Assembly: GCA_021731425.1 (NCBI GenBank)
Contig: JAKFXJ010000029.1
Span: 1-5,659, forward strand
DNA length: 5,659 nucleotides
Direction: 5' to 3'
Source: Limnohabitans sp.
GTDB lineage: Bacteria > Pseudomonadota > Gammaproteobacteria > Burkholderiales > Burkholderiaceae_C
Shown here: piece by piece, positions 1 to 5,001 of the stretch
Position numbering within the stretch: the stretch's first letter is position 1
Layout of the letters: every line of letters starts with the position of its first letter
Program-made: the position numbers and the translations under genes
Notes under the pieces: generated by a model
The model's input: only the letters and a program-made list of their open reading frames with translations
Told to the model about the DNA's origin: nothing
Databases searched by the model: none

Positions 1-870
1 CAGCCACATGGCAATCGCAGCGGCCACAAACACCGACGAGTAAATACCAAAGCAAATGCCAATCGTCAGTGCCATGGCGAAGTAGTGCAGGGTCTCACCA
101 CCGAACAGCAACATGGACAGCACCATGATCTGGGTCGAGCCGTGTGTGATGATGGTGCGGCTGATGGTGGAGGTGATGGCGTTGTCGATGATCTCGACGG
201 TGTTCATCTTGCGATAGCGGCGGAAGTTCTCACGAATCCGGTCAAAAATCACCACCGATTCGTTGACCGAGTAACCCAGCACCGCCAACACCGCGGCCAG
301 CACGGCGAGTGAGAACTCCCATTGGAAGAAGGCAAAAAAGCCCAAGATGATGATCACGTCGTGCAAGTTGGCGATGATGGCCGAGACGGCGAACTTCCAC
401 TCGAAGCGGATCGCCAGATAAATCATGATGCCGATCACCACAAAGGCCAGGGCCTTGAGGCCGTCTTCGGCCAGCTCGTCACCCACTTGCGGACCGACGA
501 ACTCGGTGCGCCGCAAGGTCACGTCGGGGTCGTTGGCTTTGAGGGCCGACAAAACCTTTTCGCTTTGCTGTGCCGAGCTCACGCCTTTTTGTGCGGGCAA
601 ACGGATCATCACATCCCGCGCTGAGCCGAAGTTCTGCACCTGCACTTCGCTGAAACCGAGTGTGGCCACCGTGCCACGCACCTTTTGCAGGTCGGCTGGC
701 TGGCTGTAGCTCACCTCCATCAAGGTGCCGCCTGTGAACTCCACCGACAGGTGCAGGCCACGGCTGAACAGGAAGAACACCGCCAAGGCAAACGTCACGA
801 AGGAAATCACGTTGAAGACCAACGCGTGCTTCATGAAGGGGATGTCTTTTCTGATTTTGAACAATTCCAT
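1..870 (-). CDS. secF: SecF, protein translocase subunit (partial, C-terminus off the left edge)
   Basis: SecF pairs with SecD in the inner membrane and helps SecYEG pull secreted proteins to the periplasmic side using the proton-motive force. The reading frame is open from the ATG at 870 to base 1, giving 290 residues; family members are usually about 305-325, so only a short C-terminal tail is missing. Visible landmarks are the N-terminal membrane segment (about residues 16-36), the VEFTGGT motif (43-49) that opens the periplasmic domain, and a C-terminal block of five hydrophobic segments from about residue 138. That block contains LGYSVNESVVIFDRIREN (198-215), the conserved SecF transmembrane/loop signature. 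The start is supported by an AAGGGG ribosome-binding site overlapping the secD stop codon. The gene follows secD by 12 bases and is surely co-transcribed with it. I see nothing unusual in the visible part. Confidence 0.97.
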   Translation of the reverse strand, partial: MELFKIRKDIPFMKHALVFNVISFVTFALAVFFLFSRGLHLSVEFTGGTLMEVSYSQPADLQKVRGTVATLGFSEVQVQNFGSARDVMIRLPAQKGVSSAQQSEKVLSALKANDPDVTLRRTEFVGPQVGDELAEDGLKALAFVVIGIMIYLAIRFEWKFAVSAIIANLHDVIIILGFFAFFQWEFSLAVLAAVLAVLGYSVNESVVIFDRIRENFRRYRKMNTVEIIDNAITSTISRTIITHGSTQIMVLSMLLFGGETLHYFAMALTIGICFGIYSSVFVAAAIAMWL

Positions 871-882
871 GGTGTTTTCCCC

Positions 883-2763
883 TTAGTCGGCTTTCACCGC
901 AGTGCCAGCCTCTGGGCGCCAGACGGTGCCGATCGATACCGATTTGAGTTTCTTTTTGCCGCCGTACCAAAGGTTGACCAGGCCACGCGAGAAGAACACT
1001 GCCGAGAACATGCTCGTCAAAATGCCAATGCAGTGCACCACGGCAAAACCGCGCACGGGGCCGGAGCCAAAGGCCAGCAAGGCCACACCGGCGATCAAGG
1101 TGGTGATGTTGGAGTCAAAAATCGTGGCCCAAGCGCGGTCGTAACCGGCGTGGATGGCCGCCTGTGGGCTGACGCCGTTGCGCAGCTCTTCGCGCACGCG
1201 CTCGTTGATCAGCACGTTTGAGTCAATCGCCATACCCAGTGCCAGTGCCATCGCGGCCATGCCCGGCAGCGTCAAGGTCGCTTGCAGCATGGACAAGATG
1301 GCCACCAGGAACAACAAGTTCACACCCAGCGCGATGCCAGAGAACAAACCAAACATGGCGTAATAAATGACCATGAAGGCCACAATCACCAGGAAACCCC
1401 AGGTCACGCTGTTGAAGCCCTTGGCAATGTTCTCAGCACCCAAGCTCGGGCCAATGGTGCGCTCTTCGATGATTTCCATCGGGGCTGCCAAAGAGCCCGC
1501 ACGCAGCAGCAGCGCGGTGTCGTTGGCTTCCACCGTGGTCATGCGGCCTGAAATCTGCACACGACCACCACCAATTTCGGCGCGGATCACGGGGGCTGTC
1601 ACGACTTCGCCCTTGCCCTTTTCGAACAAGATGATGGCCATGCGCTTGCCCACGTTGTCGCGCGTCACATCCTTGAAGATGCGGGCGCCCTTGGCGTCCA
1701 GTGTCAGGTTAACCACGGGTTCTTGTGTCTGGCTGTCAAAGCCGGGCTGGGCATCGGTCAGGTTGTCGCCCGTGAGCACCACTTGTTTTTTGACGATCAA
1801 GGGGCGGCCATCGCGCTCCAAATAGCGCTCGGTGCCAAAAGGCACCAAGCCACCGGCTTGCTCGGCAGCACGCGCTTCGGTGCTTTCGTCGACCATGCGC
1901 ACTTCCAAGGTGGCGGTGCGGCCCAAAATGTCTTTGGCCTTGGCCGTGTCTTGCACACCGGGCAGCTGCACCACGATGCGGTCCAGGCCCTGCTGCTGGA
2001 TCACCGGCTCGGCCACGCCCAGCTCGTTGATTCGGTTGTGCAAGGTGGTGATGTTTTGCTTTAAAGCCTGCTCTTGCACCTTGCGGGCCGCTTCAGGTTT
2101 GATGCTGACCACCAAGCGCAGCTCGGCGCCATCGGCGGCCTCACGCGATTGCAGATCGGCAAACTGGTCGGTGATCAGGCGCTTGGTCGCTTCTTGCTGC
2201 TGGGCGTCACGCAAACGGATTTCGATGTTCTGCCCATTGCGGGCAATGCCGCCATGTCGAATGTCTTTTTCGCGCATCATGCTGCGCAGGTCGCCCGTGA
2301 GGGATTCGAGCCGCTGGGTCAAGGCCGCCTGCATGTCGACTTGCAGCATGAAGTGCACGCCGCCGCGCAAATCCAAGCCCAAATACATGGGCGAAGCGTG
2401 CAAAGCCGTCAGCCATGCGGGTGAACGCGACACCAGGTTCAACGCGACCACAAATTGGGGGTCGGCCGCATCCGGGATCAGGGCTTTTTGAATCGCATCC
2501 TTGGCCTTGAGCTGCTGGTCGGTGTTGTCAAAACGGGCACGGATGGAAGTGCCCTCCAGCACCACGCTCTGGGGAGCAGCACCGGCTGACTTGAGGGCGT
2601 CTTCGACCTTCTGCAGCGTGGTGGTGTCCACCTTGATGGTGGCTTTGGCCGAAGAGACCTGCACAGCAGGGGCCTCACCAAAGAAATTGGGAAGGGTGTA
2701 GACCACACCCAGCAACAATGCGATCACCAGGATCACATACTTCCAGACCGGATAACGGTTCAT
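883..2763 (-). CDS. secD: SecD, protein translocase subunit
   Basis: SecD is the larger half of the SecDF complex, which uses proton flow to complete export of proteins through SecYEG. The 626-residue product is complete and close to the usual length (about 615 in E. coli). In order it shows a first membrane segment (about 7-25), the LGLDLRGGVH motif (128-137) that marks the start of the first periplasmic domain, and a large periplasmic region to about 445 containing NRINELGVAEP (243-253). A C-terminal five-helix block follows, with ALGMAIDSNVLINERVREEL (508-527). Asp514 in that block matches the conserved membrane aspartate implicated in proton transport in this family. The ATG at 2763 puts MNRYPVWKY directly before the first membrane helix, as expected for SecD. 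Its ribosome-binding site is weak (a GCGAG stretch at most), so translation may depend partly on upstream yajC. It lies between yajC (70-base gap) and secF (12-base gap). Confidence 0.98.
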   Translation of the reverse strand: MNRYPVWKYVILVIALLLGVVYTLPNFFGEAPAVQVSSAKATIKVDTTTLQKVEDALKSAGAAPQSVVLEGTSIRARFDNTDQQLKAKDAIQKALIPDAADPQFVVALNLVSRSPAWLTALHASPMYLGLDLRGGVHFMLQVDMQAALTQRLESLTGDLRSMMREKDIRHGGIARNGQNIEIRLRDAQQQEATKRLITDQFADLQSREAADGAELRLVVSIKPEAARKVQEQALKQNITTLHNRINELGVAEPVIQQQGLDRIVVQLPGVQDTAKAKDILGRTATLEVRMVDESTEARAAEQAGGLVPFGTERYLERDGRPLIVKKQVVLTGDNLTDAQPGFDSQTQEPVVNLTLDAKGARIFKDVTRDNVGKRMAIILFEKGKGEVVTAPVIRAEIGGGRVQISGRMTTVEANDTALLLRAGSLAAPMEIIEERTIGPSLGAENIAKGFNSVTWGFLVIVAFMVIYYAMFGLFSGIALGVNLLFLVAILSMLQATLTLPGMAAMALALGMAIDSNVLINERVREELRNGVSPQAAIHAGYDRAWATIFDSNITTLIAGVALLAFGSGPVRGFAVVHCIGILTSMFSAVFFSRGLVNLWYGGKKKLKSVSIGTVWRPEAGTAVKAD

Positions 2764-2779
2764 AGCGACTCGCGTACAG

Positions 2780-2807
2780 AATATAAGAGGGGGCCTGCTA
2801 CAGCCAA
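2780..2807 (-). promoter_or_regulatory. Possible weak internal promoter ahead of secD
   Basis: Reading the minus strand in the yajC-secD gap, TATATT (2780-2785, 5 of 6 matches to the sigma-70 -10 box) lies 16 bases after TTGGCT (2802-2807, 4 of 6 to the -35 box). A start about 7 bases downstream would leave a leader of only about 10 bases before the secD ATG, which leaves little room for a ribosome-binding site. The match could be chance, and part of it overlaps the hairpin in the same gap. Confidence 0.2.
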
Positions 2808-2813
2808 GGCCCC
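2790..2813 (-). other. Intergenic hairpin between yajC and secD
   Basis: GGGGCCT (2790-2796) and AGGCCCC (2807-2813) form a perfect 7-bp stem with a 10-base loop in the 70-base gap between the yajC stop and the secD start. In the direction of transcription the hairpin is followed by CCTCTTATATTCTG, which is moderately T-rich but has no clean T-run. It is therefore not a convincing intrinsic terminator. An mRNA-stabilising or partial attenuation role is possible, because yajC is often made in excess over secD and secF; that role is inferred. Confidence 0.4.
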
Positions 2814-2833
2814 AAGGACTCAGCCCGGAAGCA

Positions 2834-3166
2834 TTACTTCATCGTGCCTTTGGGCAAGACTTGAATCACGGCGCTGCGCTGCATCTGCACTTCCACGCCG
2901 TTGGCCAGCTCAATGCCCACATAGGCGTCGCCCAGCTTGCTGACTTTGCCCAGAAAACCACCGGCGGTCACGACTTCGTCGCCCTTGGCCAGTGCGTCGA
3001 TCATGGCGCGGTGCTCTTTTTGCTTCTTCATCTGGGGGCGGATCATGACGAAATACAGCACCACAAACATCAGCAGCAGCGGCAGCATGCTCATCAGGGT
3101 GGATTGCATGTCGCCACCAGCGGCAGCTGCAGGGGCGGTTTGGGCAAAAGCAGAAGAAATGAACAT
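2834..3166 (-). CDS. yajC: YajC, Sec translocon accessory protein
   Basis: YajC is a small single-span inner-membrane protein that associates with SecDF and SecYEG. The 110-residue product has a short N-terminal Ala-rich segment (MFISSAFAQ), one membrane helix (about 24-42), the basic RPQMKKQKEH motif (43-52) just after the helix, and a soluble domain with KGDEVVTAGGFLGKV (61-75). All of this is typical of the family and its usual length of about 110. The frame is open further upstream to 3352, but the ATG at 3166 is chosen because family members begin here and a GTGGAG ribosome-binding site (GGAG at 3172-3175) sits 5 bases before it. It is the first gene of the operon in this window. Upstream lies a divergent nitrile hydratase operon, not the queA/tgt genes that precede yajC in many proteobacteria. 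Confidence 0.97.
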   Translation of the reverse strand: MFISSAFAQTAPAAAAGGDMQSTLMSMLPLLLMFVVLYFVMIRPQMKKQKEHRAMIDALAKGDEVVTAGGFLGKVSKLGDAYVGIELANGVEVQMQRSAVIQVLPKGTMK

Positions 3167-3204
3167 GAGAACTCCACTGAAAGTCAAATTCGGATTGTGC
3201 GGGT

Positions 3205-3218
3205 GACGCTTGGGCGTC
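3205..3218. repeat. Short inverted repeat GACGC-TTGG-GCGTC
   Basis: A perfect 5-bp inverted repeat with a 4-base centre lies in the divergent intergenic region, inside the expected yajC leader and upstream of the candidate nitrile hydratase promoter. It could be a small RNA hairpin in the yajC leader or half of an operator. At this length in GC-rich DNA it may also be chance. Confidence 0.25.
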
Positions 3219-3235
3219 CTGCGGGCGAAGCCGCC

Positions 3236-3265
3236 ATTGTATGCGGCGCTATGATCACTTCTAAA
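3236..3265 (-). promoter_or_regulatory. Candidate sigma-70 promoter for yajC-secD-secF
   Basis: On the minus strand TACAAT (3236-3241, 5 of 6 to the -10 consensus) is preceded, 18 bases upstream, by TTTAGA (3260-3265, 4 of 6 to the -35 consensus). Transcription would begin near 3229 and give a leader of about 60 bases before the yajC ATG. This is the best housekeeping-type promoter I can find in the divergent gap, and its position fits a constitutive Sec operon. No experiment supports it. Confidence 0.45.
3250..3255 (+). promoter_or_regulatory. Candidate -10 element for the nitrile hydratase operon
   Basis: TATGAT (5 of 6 to the -10 consensus) lies 36 bases before the alpha-subunit ATG. No recognisable -35 box sits 16-18 bases upstream, where the sequence is GC-rich (GAAGCC or similar). 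If it is real, the promoter would be weak or activator-dependent. It falls inside the spacer of the candidate yajC promoter on the other strand, so the two could compete for RNA polymerase. Confidence 0.3.
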
Positions 3266-3280
3266 AGCCCCGTTGCCCAC

Positions 3281-3285
3281 AGGAG
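3281..3285 (+). promoter_or_regulatory. Strong ribosome-binding site for the nitrile hydratase alpha gene
   Basis: AGGAG sits 6 bases before the ATG at 3292, an excellent match in sequence and spacing. It fixes this ATG as the start and therefore places the histidine-rich stretch inside the protein. Confidence 0.85.
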
Positions 3286-3291
3286 ACCGCC

Positions 3292-3945
3292 ATGTCAGCC
3301 GAAACCGGCCACCCCCACACGCACCCTCATGACCACGCGCACGACCATGCACACAGCACCCTGGGCGAGATGGACCTGCGGGTGCGGGCCCTGGAGACCC
3401 TGCTGACGCAAAAAGGCTACCTGGACCCGGCCGCTGTGGACCGCATCATCGAGACCTACGAGGTGCATGTGGGGCCGCACAACGGCGCCAAAGTGGTGGC
3501 CCGCGCCTGGGCCGACCCGGCTTTTCGGGACTGGTTGATGCGGGACGCCACGGCCGCCATCGCCTCGATGGACTACACCGGCCGCCAGGGCGAGCACATG
3601 GTGGCCGTGCCCAACACCCCCGAGACGCACAACATGGTGGTCTGCACCCTGTGCAGCTGCTACCCCTGGCCCGTGCTGGGCCTGCCCCCGGTTTGGTACA
3701 AAAGTGCTGCTTACCGGTCTCGCGCCGTCATCGAGCCGCGTGCCGTGCTGGCCGATTTCGGCGTGACCCTGCCCGAAGGGCAAAACATCCGCGTGTGGGA
3801 CTCTACCGCCGAGGTGCGCTACCTGGTGCTGCCCGAGCGCCCCGCAGGCACCGAAGGCTGGAGCGAGGAACAACTGGCCCAACTGGTCACCCGCGACGCC
3901 ATGATTGGTACTGGCTTGCCTCTGAAACCACAGGTGGCCCCATGA
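3292..3945 (+). CDS. nthA: Nitrile hydratase alpha subunit, cobalt type
   Basis: This subunit holds the metal centre of nitrile hydratase, which hydrates nitriles to amides in the cytoplasm as an alpha/beta heterodimer. The 217-residue product contains [11 protein letters not shown] (117-127). Cys118, Cys121 and Cys123 bind the metal, and the last two are normally oxidised to sulfinic and sulfenic acid. Thr119 and Tyr124 point to the cobalt class; the iron class has CSLCSCT. Other family landmarks are [13 protein letters not shown] (61-73), GRQGEHM (97-103), [10 protein letters not shown] (129-138) and [10 protein letters not shown] (141-150). The N-terminus is odd: [15 protein letters not shown] (7-21) has a histidine at every second position, then a normal start of the family domain at [12 protein letters not shown] (27-38). 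The His stretch lies before the catalytic domain and may bind metal; that is inferred. The ATG is set by a strong AGGAG. The stop overlaps the beta-subunit start by 4 bases (ATGA). Confidence 0.97.
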   Translation: MSAETGHPHTHPHDHAHDHAHSTLGEMDLRVRALETLLTQKGYLDPAAVDRIIETYEVHVGPHNGAKVVARAWADPAFRDWLMRDATAAIASMDYTGRQGEHMVAVPNTPETHNMVVCTLCSCYPWPVLGLPPVWYKSAAYRSRAVIEPRAVLADFGVTLPEGQNIRVWDSTAEVRYLVLPERPAGTEGWSEEQLAQLVTRDAMIGTGLPLKPQVAP

Positions 3946-4619
3946 ACGGCCTGCACGACATGGGCGGCATGCAAGGCTATGGCCCGGTGCAGATCGAGGC
4001 CAACGAGCCGCTGTTTCATGGCGAATGGGAGCGCCGCGCTTTAGGCGTGACGGTGGCCATGGGCGCCAGCGGCCTGTGGAACATCGACCTGGCCCGCTCG
4101 GCACGCGAATCTTTGCCCCCGCTCGACTACGTACAAGGCCCTTACTACGCCATCTGGACCAAGGCGCTGCAAAACATGCTGATCGAGCGCGGCCTGATCA
4201 CCGCCGAAGAGCTGGCCCAAGGCCAGCCCCTCACGCTCCCCGTGGCGGGTGTGCGCGTGCTCCAAGCCGCCCAGGTGGACGCGGCGCTGGCCAAAGGCAG
4301 CCCGGCCGACCGGCCCAGCACCCAAGCCCCGCGCTTTGCCGTGGGCCAGCGCGTACGGGCCCTGAACATCAACCCCCAAGGCCACACCCGGCTGCCGCGC
4401 TATGTGCGTGGCCATGTGGGCACGGTGGTGCTGCACCACGGTAGCCATGTTCTGCCCGACCAACATGTGAACAAGATGCTGCCGCCTTTTGACGGCACCG
4501 CCGAGCACCTCTACACCGTGGTGTTTGACGGCACCGAGCTGTGGGGCCCACAAGCCGAAGCCGGTCACCAAGTGAGTGTGGACGCTTGGGAGTCTTATTT
4601 GGAAGCCCTGCCCGCATGA
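3942..4619 (+). CDS. nthB: Nitrile hydratase beta subunit
   Basis: The beta subunit packs against alpha to form the active site and substrate channel of nitrile hydratase. The 225-residue product begins [16 protein letters not shown] (1-16), the hallmark start of this family. An N-terminal helical domain follows with EWERRA (28-33), Arg52 and [18 protein letters not shown] (68-85). A linker of about 100-130 leads to a C-terminal SH3-like barrel with [12 protein letters not shown] (131-142), [13 protein letters not shown] (148-160), [13 protein letters not shown] (190-202) and WESYLEA (216-222). Arginines at 52 and in the 150-156 segment are at positions where the family has arginines that contact the oxidised cysteines of alpha; exact equivalence needs an alignment. 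Its ATG overlaps the alpha stop and its TGA overlaps the accessory-gene ATG, so all three are likely translationally coupled. The order alpha-beta-accessory is typical of proteobacterial operons; some well-known cobalt enzymes, such as those of Rhodococcus rhodochrous, have beta first. Confidence 0.97.
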   Translation: MNGLHDMGGMQGYGPVQIEANEPLFHGEWERRALGVTVAMGASGLWNIDLARSARESLPPLDYVQGPYYAIWTKALQNMLIERGLITAEELAQGQPLTLPVAGVRVLQAAQVDAALAKGSPADRPSTQAPRFAVGQRVRALNINPQGHTRLPRYVRGHVGTVVLHHGSHVLPDQHVNKMLPPFDGTAEHLYTVVFDGTELWGPQAEAGHQVSVDAWESYLEALPA

Positions 4620-4990
4620 CCACCTTGAACGACCTGGCCCAAGCCTGTGGCGACGGCTTTCCCATGCCCCCCGCGGCCAACAACGGGGCCGTGTTTGCAG
4701 AACCTTGGCAGGCCCACGCCTTTGCCATGACCTTGCAGCTGCACGAAAAAGGCGTCTTTTCGTGGCCGCAGTGGGCCGATGCCCTGACCCGCGAAATCCG
4801 CGCGGGCCAAACCCGCGGCGAAGCCGACGACGGCAGCCTGTACTACACCCACTGGCTCAATGCGCTGGAGCAGCTGGTGATCGATCGCCAACTGGGCACA
4901 CCTGATGAAATCCACTACCTGGAACACGCCTGGGCCGATGCGGCCGAGCGCACGCCACACGGCCAGCCCATCGTGTTGAAAGCTGAATAA
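4616..4990 (+). CDS. Nitrile hydratase accessory protein (beta-like activator / metallochaperone)
   Basis: This 124-residue protein belongs to the small accessory family encoded after cobalt-type nitrile hydratase (P14K / NhlE type). In characterised members it binds apo-alpha, assists cobalt loading and cysteine oxidation, then is exchanged for beta ('self-subunit swapping'). Visible landmarks are FAEPWQAHAFA (27-37), GVFSWPQWADALTREI (46-61), YYTHWLNALEQLVIDRQL (76-93) and a short C-terminal tail (about 105-124) with no beta-like barrel. The 76-99 segment matches beta 68-91 at 10 of 24 residues by eye (both begin YY..W..AL), which shows the shared ancestry within this window. The ATG at 4616 overlaps the beta stop (ATGA); an in-frame ATG at 4541 lies inside the beta gene and is not needed. 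The frame ends with TAA 11 bases before the transporter start. Family assignment is confident; the swapping role is transferred from studied homologues. Confidence 0.93.
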   Translation: MTTLNDLAQACGDGFPMPPAANNGAVFAEPWQAHAFAMTLQLHEKGVFSWPQWADALTREIRAGQTRGEADDGSLYYTHWLNALEQLVIDRQLGTPDEIHYLEHAWADAAERTPHGQPIVLKAE

Positions 4991-4995
4991 AGAGG
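4991..4995 (+). promoter_or_regulatory. Ribosome-binding site supporting a TTG start
   Basis: AGAGG lies immediately after the accessory-gene stop codon and 6 bases before TTG at 5002. The next in-frame ATG, at 5023, has no comparable site at the right distance, so this motif favours the TTG start of the transporter gene. Confidence 0.6.
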
Positions 4996-5001
4996 CTCCG
5001 T

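Noticed and set aside
1832..2491. Open frame of 219 codons on the plus strand inside secD
   Set aside because: It lies antisense to a complete, strongly conserved secD. The product is rich in Ser, Arg, Cys and Met with no family resemblance, as expected for a shadow frame.
3252..3257. TGATCA palindrome in the divergent promoter region
   Set aside because: A 6-base palindrome is common by chance and does not extend into a longer operator-like symmetry.
3167..3352. N-terminal extension of yajC to an upstream ATG at 3352
   Set aside because: It would run through the divergent promoter region and into the alpha gene. YajC proteins start at MFISSAFAQ-like sequence, and a good GGAG site precedes the ATG at 3166.
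3651..3941. Upstream extension of the beta-subunit frame inside the alpha gene
   Set aside because: Beta subunits characteristically start with MNG.HD.GG, which is exactly at 3942. The upstream residues are an out-of-frame reading of the alpha gene.
3295..4104. Long open frame (269 codons) on the minus strand opposite the alpha gene and the start of beta
   Set aside because: It mirrors two confidently identified genes in GC-rich DNA. The translation is low-complexity, rich in His, Gly, Arg and Ala, with no recognisable domain, and part of its His content is just the complement of the real gene's codons.
4541..4615. Upstream ATG for the accessory gene within the beta gene
   Set aside because: The added 25 residues resemble no accessory-protein start, and the ATG at 4616 gives the usual family length and the same ATGA overlap as the previous junction.
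4991..5001. Terminator between the accessory gene and the transporter
   Set aside because: The gap is 11 bases with no inverted repeat or T-run.
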